This document shows, in pieces, positions 21,901-23,903 of a stretch of 23,903 bases of DNA (positions are counted from its first letter, which is position 1; the number at the start of each line of letters is the position of its first letter). The notes beneath the pieces are model-generated. The model did not search any database. It was given only the letters and a program-made list of their open reading frames with translations, and was not told the DNA's origin. The stretch comes from a virus. The stretch is from positions 1 to 23,903 of the IMG/VR virus record IMGVR_UViG_3300036671_000354; one strand, written 5' to 3'. A program made the position numbers and the translations under genes.

Positions 21901-22560
21901 ATGTCTACTTATCCACTCCGATTCTACGTATACGCATATCTGCGCAAACACGACTTGACTCCGTATTATATCGGCAAAGGCACCGGTAGCCGGGCATGGG
22001 CAAAAGATCACAAGGTCATTGTTCCTGTTGATGATCGGCGGATTATTATTGTAGAGTCAGGGCTAACTAATTTAGGTGCGTTGGCTATCGAACGTTGGCT
22101 TATCCGCTGGTATGGACGCAAAGATAATAACACTGGTATATTACGCAACATGACCGACGGTGGTGACGGGGGCTGTAACGGTGTACCATCAGAAAAAAGA
22201 AGACTGGCCTGTATCAAATCCAATCAAGAAAGAGTTTGGCAAGAGAGTTCCAAAAACCAATTAAGAAAAATTAATACTGGAAAAACATATTCAGCCGCAA
22301 TCAATGCCAAAAAAGGATCTACCAAAGGGCAGATCTGGATGTATAATACCAGCACGTTGACCGGATTACGTGTCGATACTCACAAAGTTACTGCGTATGT
22401 CAATAATGGGTGGGTTAAAGGAAGAGGTCCGACTATAAAGTTAAATCATAATCGAAACAAAAAATATATCTTTAATCCTGCTACAAGCAAGACCAAAATG
22501 ATATCCCAGCAAGATCTGGAATACTACGTATCAATTGGGTGGACTCCGGGCAGGAAGTAA
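21901..22560 (+). CDS. Free-standing GIY-YIG homing endonuclease
   Basis: The 219-aa plus-strand protein has a GIY-YIG core: FYVYAYLR (8-15), [13 protein letters not shown] (21-33) with Arg31, and Glu64 in [12 protein letters not shown], followed by NMTDGGDGG. The C-terminal half has two similar modules, [11 protein letters not shown]...NNGWVKGRG (about 144-176) and [11 protein letters not shown]...SIGWTPGRK (about 189-219). They resemble those of the HNH protein at 5395-6069 and probably bind DNA. The ATG has AAAGGA upstream at good spacing. It is transcribed against its neighbours, and its TAA directly abuts the gp13 stop codon with no gap, as for a mobile gene inserted between phage genes. 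Confidence 0.87.
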   Translation: MSTYPLRFYVYAYLRKHDLTPYYIGKGTGSRAWAKDHKVIVPVDDRRIIIVESGLTNLGALAIERWLIRWYGRKDNNTGILRNMTDGGDGGCNGVPSEKRRLACIKSNQERVWQESSKNQLRKINTGKTYSAAINAKKGSTKGQIWMYNTSTLTGLRVDTHKVTAYVNNGWVKGRGPTIKLNHNRNKKYIFNPATSKTKMISQQDLEYYVSIGWTPGRK

Positions 22561-23331
22561 TTATCCAATAATCCAAGTTAATGGCTGAGAATTATCCACA
22601 TAGTTTTTAAGATCTTCCAGGCATCTGTCCATAGCTGCCTGTGCCTCAGCTTTCATGGCTGATCCATTTAGGCTGCCACCGCCCTGTGGGCCTGCAATGG
22701 TGCTGAATTTTTCACGGGCTTCACCAATGATCATCTTGCAGTTGGCCACCATGTAGTCGCGGAGCCATTGCCGAATCTGAAAATCTGCAAGCAGGTTAAA
22801 CTCGGGCTTGAGATTGTAACTCCATAACAGCACATTCTCGCCGGTGCCTTTGGGGTCACGCATGAGCTGTAGTTTTTTGGTCACAGAGTTGTAGCTGTAA
22901 TTCATGTAGGCGCCAAACATCTTGCCGGCCTGTTCCACATACTGCGAGTAAAAATCAAAAGTGGCAAGGCCGCCGGCCACGTTGAAGTTCATGAGGTACA
23001 CGTTCATACTAGCTTGGCTAAACGGGTCAAAATTGCTGGCAAATGGGCCGGTTGAGTCGCCGAATGTTCTGCGATATATGGTGCGCACAGTTATGATTTC
23101 CTGCGGCAGGGTGTAGATGTTCACATTGGTCACAAGCTCCAGGAACGTGTAACTTTCTTCGTAGGCATTTTGTGCTCGCTGGCGATACACCCCAATGGTG
23201 CGTTGATATGCGGCTTCGTAGTGCTCGGCGTCCAGTTCAAGGTCAATGATTTGACTGCCCAGTTGCAGGCGTACATAATCAAACAGTTCTTGTTTCAGTG
23301 TGTCTAAGCTGGATTCGTTTTCTACTGCCAT
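22561..23331 (-). CDS. gp13: Neck protein gp13
   Basis: The 256-aa protein resembles gp13 of T4-like marine phages: TLKQELFDYVRLQLG, ELDAEHYEAAYQRTIGVYRQR, a central GPFASNFDPFSQA and GKMFGAYMNYSYN, then the C-terminal KFSTIAGPQGGGSLNGSAMK, LKNYVDNSQPL and WIIG. gp13 and gp14 form the neck that closes the filled head and receives the tail. T4 gp13 is about 309 aa, so this version is shorter. The ATG at 23331 has AGGAGC upstream and a CTAAATA late-promoter variant. gp14 and gp15, which follow gp13 in T4, are not next to it here. Confidence 0.72.
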   Translation of the reverse strand: MAVENESSLDTLKQELFDYVRLQLGSQIIDLELDAEHYEAAYQRTIGVYRQRAQNAYEESYTFLELVTNVNIYTLPQEIITVRTIYRRTFGDSTGPFASNFDPFSQASMNVYLMNFNVAGGLATFDFYSQYVEQAGKMFGAYMNYSYNSVTKKLQLMRDPKGTGENVLLWSYNLKPEFNLLADFQIRQWLRDYMVANCKMIIGEAREKFSTIAGPQGGGSLNGSAMKAEAQAAMDRCLEDLKNYVDNSQPLTWIIG

Positions 23332-23353
23332 TGTGGTTGCTCCTGGTTGCTAG

Positions 23354-23360
23354 TATTTAG
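23354..23360 (-). promoter_or_regulatory. Late-promoter-like CTAAATA upstream of gp13
   Basis: The minus strand has GCTAAATA 22 nt before the gp13 ATG, with CAGGAGC as ribosome-binding site between. It differs from TATAAATA at two positions and so is weaker than the gp18 and gp19 sites. Confidence 0.45.
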
Positions 23361-23364
23361 CAGT

Positions 23365-23903
23365 TTACCAGGCCCATAGTATCATCAAATTGTCGTTGCC
23401 CCTGCCGTTCCATTTGACTTCGGTTGACTTTATGTCCTTGAATATTTTGCGTGCGCCCGGTTTACTACTTGACAATAATTCTTTAAGTTGTTCAGCCGGT
23501 TTGCGCAGAGTTTTTTGTACCGTAGTTAAACTATCAAACCCTATCACCGCAGATCCTTTGATGGTAAATGTGCCTATGTGGCTGTCAGCCATGACATGAA
23601 TCAGTTTACGCTTAGACGAGTCAAATAACCAGGCTTCTGTGGCTGCGACCAGTTTTGTTACTGGTTCAGATTTCAGCTTGAGCTCGGCGAATTCCTTGAG
23701 ATGCTTGAATCCTCTCGCTGTGCGCTCTGGGCTGATGGCTTTTTTGGCTCTGGGCTTGCGTTCTACCTTCTTCAACTGCACATAGCTGTTGCAGTCGTTG
23801 ATCACTGTTTCACAGAATTTCACACACTGCTTGAGTTGCAGTTTTGAAAGGTGGCTGTAGCCTTCCACTAGGTCGGCATCCTCGCCTACTAGCACTTCTG
23901 CAA
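23365..23903 (-). CDS. Conserved hypothetical phage protein, 5' end outside the window
   Basis: The frame is open to the right edge, so the true start is not visible; a GTG at 23895 is the first possible start inside. About 176 residues are seen: an N-terminal helical part (SKLQLKQCVKFCETVINDC), a basic linker (KKVERKPRAKKAIS), and a C-terminal domain with AATEAWLFDSSKRKLIHVMA, GSAVIGFDSLTTVQKTLRKP, ARKIFKDIKSTEVKWNGRGN and DNLMILWAW at the end. I recall similar C-terminal domains in hypothetical proteins of T4-like marine phages, with no known function. It precedes gp13 on the same strand. Confidence 0.75.
   Translation of the reverse strand, partial: AEVLVGEDADLVEGYSHLSKLQLKQCVKFCETVINDCNSYVQLKKVERKPRAKKAISPERTARGFKHLKEFAELKLKSEPVTKLVAATEAWLFDSSKRKLIHVMADSHIGTFTIKGSAVIGFDSLTTVQKTLRKPAEQLKELLSSSKPGARKIFKDIKSTEVKWNGRGNDNLMILWAW

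Noticed and set aside
1-23903. tRNA genes, CRISPR arrays, insertion sequences or attachment sites
   Set aside because: Gaps between genes are all short and none holds a cloverleaf, regular spaced repeats, transposase or integrase.

Overview
The window looks like the late structural and packaging region of a tailed, contractile (T4-like, myovirus) phage genome. Homologues of T4 gp32, gp17, gp16, gp4, gp19, gp18 and gp13 and a gene 1-type dNMP kinase can be recognised by eye. Several hypothetical proteins belong to families I recall from marine cyanophage/pelagiphage relatives of T4. No host can be named: there are no photosynthesis genes and no tRNA. One protein with a Sec signal peptide fits a Gram-negative host.

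Nearly all genes lie on the minus strand, so transcription runs from high to low coordinates. From the right: a hypothetical protein cut by the window edge, neck protein gp13, a plus-strand GIY-YIG endonuclease, a DnaQ-like exonuclease overlapping a dNMP kinase, and a second plus-strand GIY-YIG/zinc-finger endonuclease. Then come an oversized tail sheath gp18, tail tube gp19, a second tube-like protein, a small conserved protein, head completion protein gp4, small terminase gp16 and a block of putative head/core proteins. Two of those, plus one frameshifted gene, have N-termini like the T4 capsid-targeting propeptide. Next is an accessory cassette: a secreted DNA/RNA nuclease, an SGNH hydrolase and a radical SAM protein, the last overlapping the large terminase start by 4 nt. 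Finally come the interrupted large terminase, a 756-aa conserved hypothetical protein, a third GIY-YIG endonuclease, gp32 and the first 32 codons of a probable UvsX/RecA gene.

The most striking object is the large terminase (4365-7029). It is a fractured gene: the ATPase half ends in a 31-aa N-intein, an HNH endonuclease gene follows, and then a separate GTG-started gene carries a 111-aa C-intein fused to the nuclease half. Splicing would restore a continuous 521-aa terminase. The very short N-intein matches the class of atypically split phage TerL inteins (AceL-TerL is the precedent I know).

Late-promoter-like octamers (TATAAATA and one-base variants) precede gp18, gp19, gp16, the 202-aa gene and one homing endonuclease, and a CTAAATA variant precedes gp13. 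A second, sigma70-like sequence (AGTGTATAAT or AGTGTATACT) precedes gp32, the intein-associated HNH gene and the exonuclease, suggesting separate early/middle expression. Genes are packed tightly and no gene-free stretch exceeds 300 bases.
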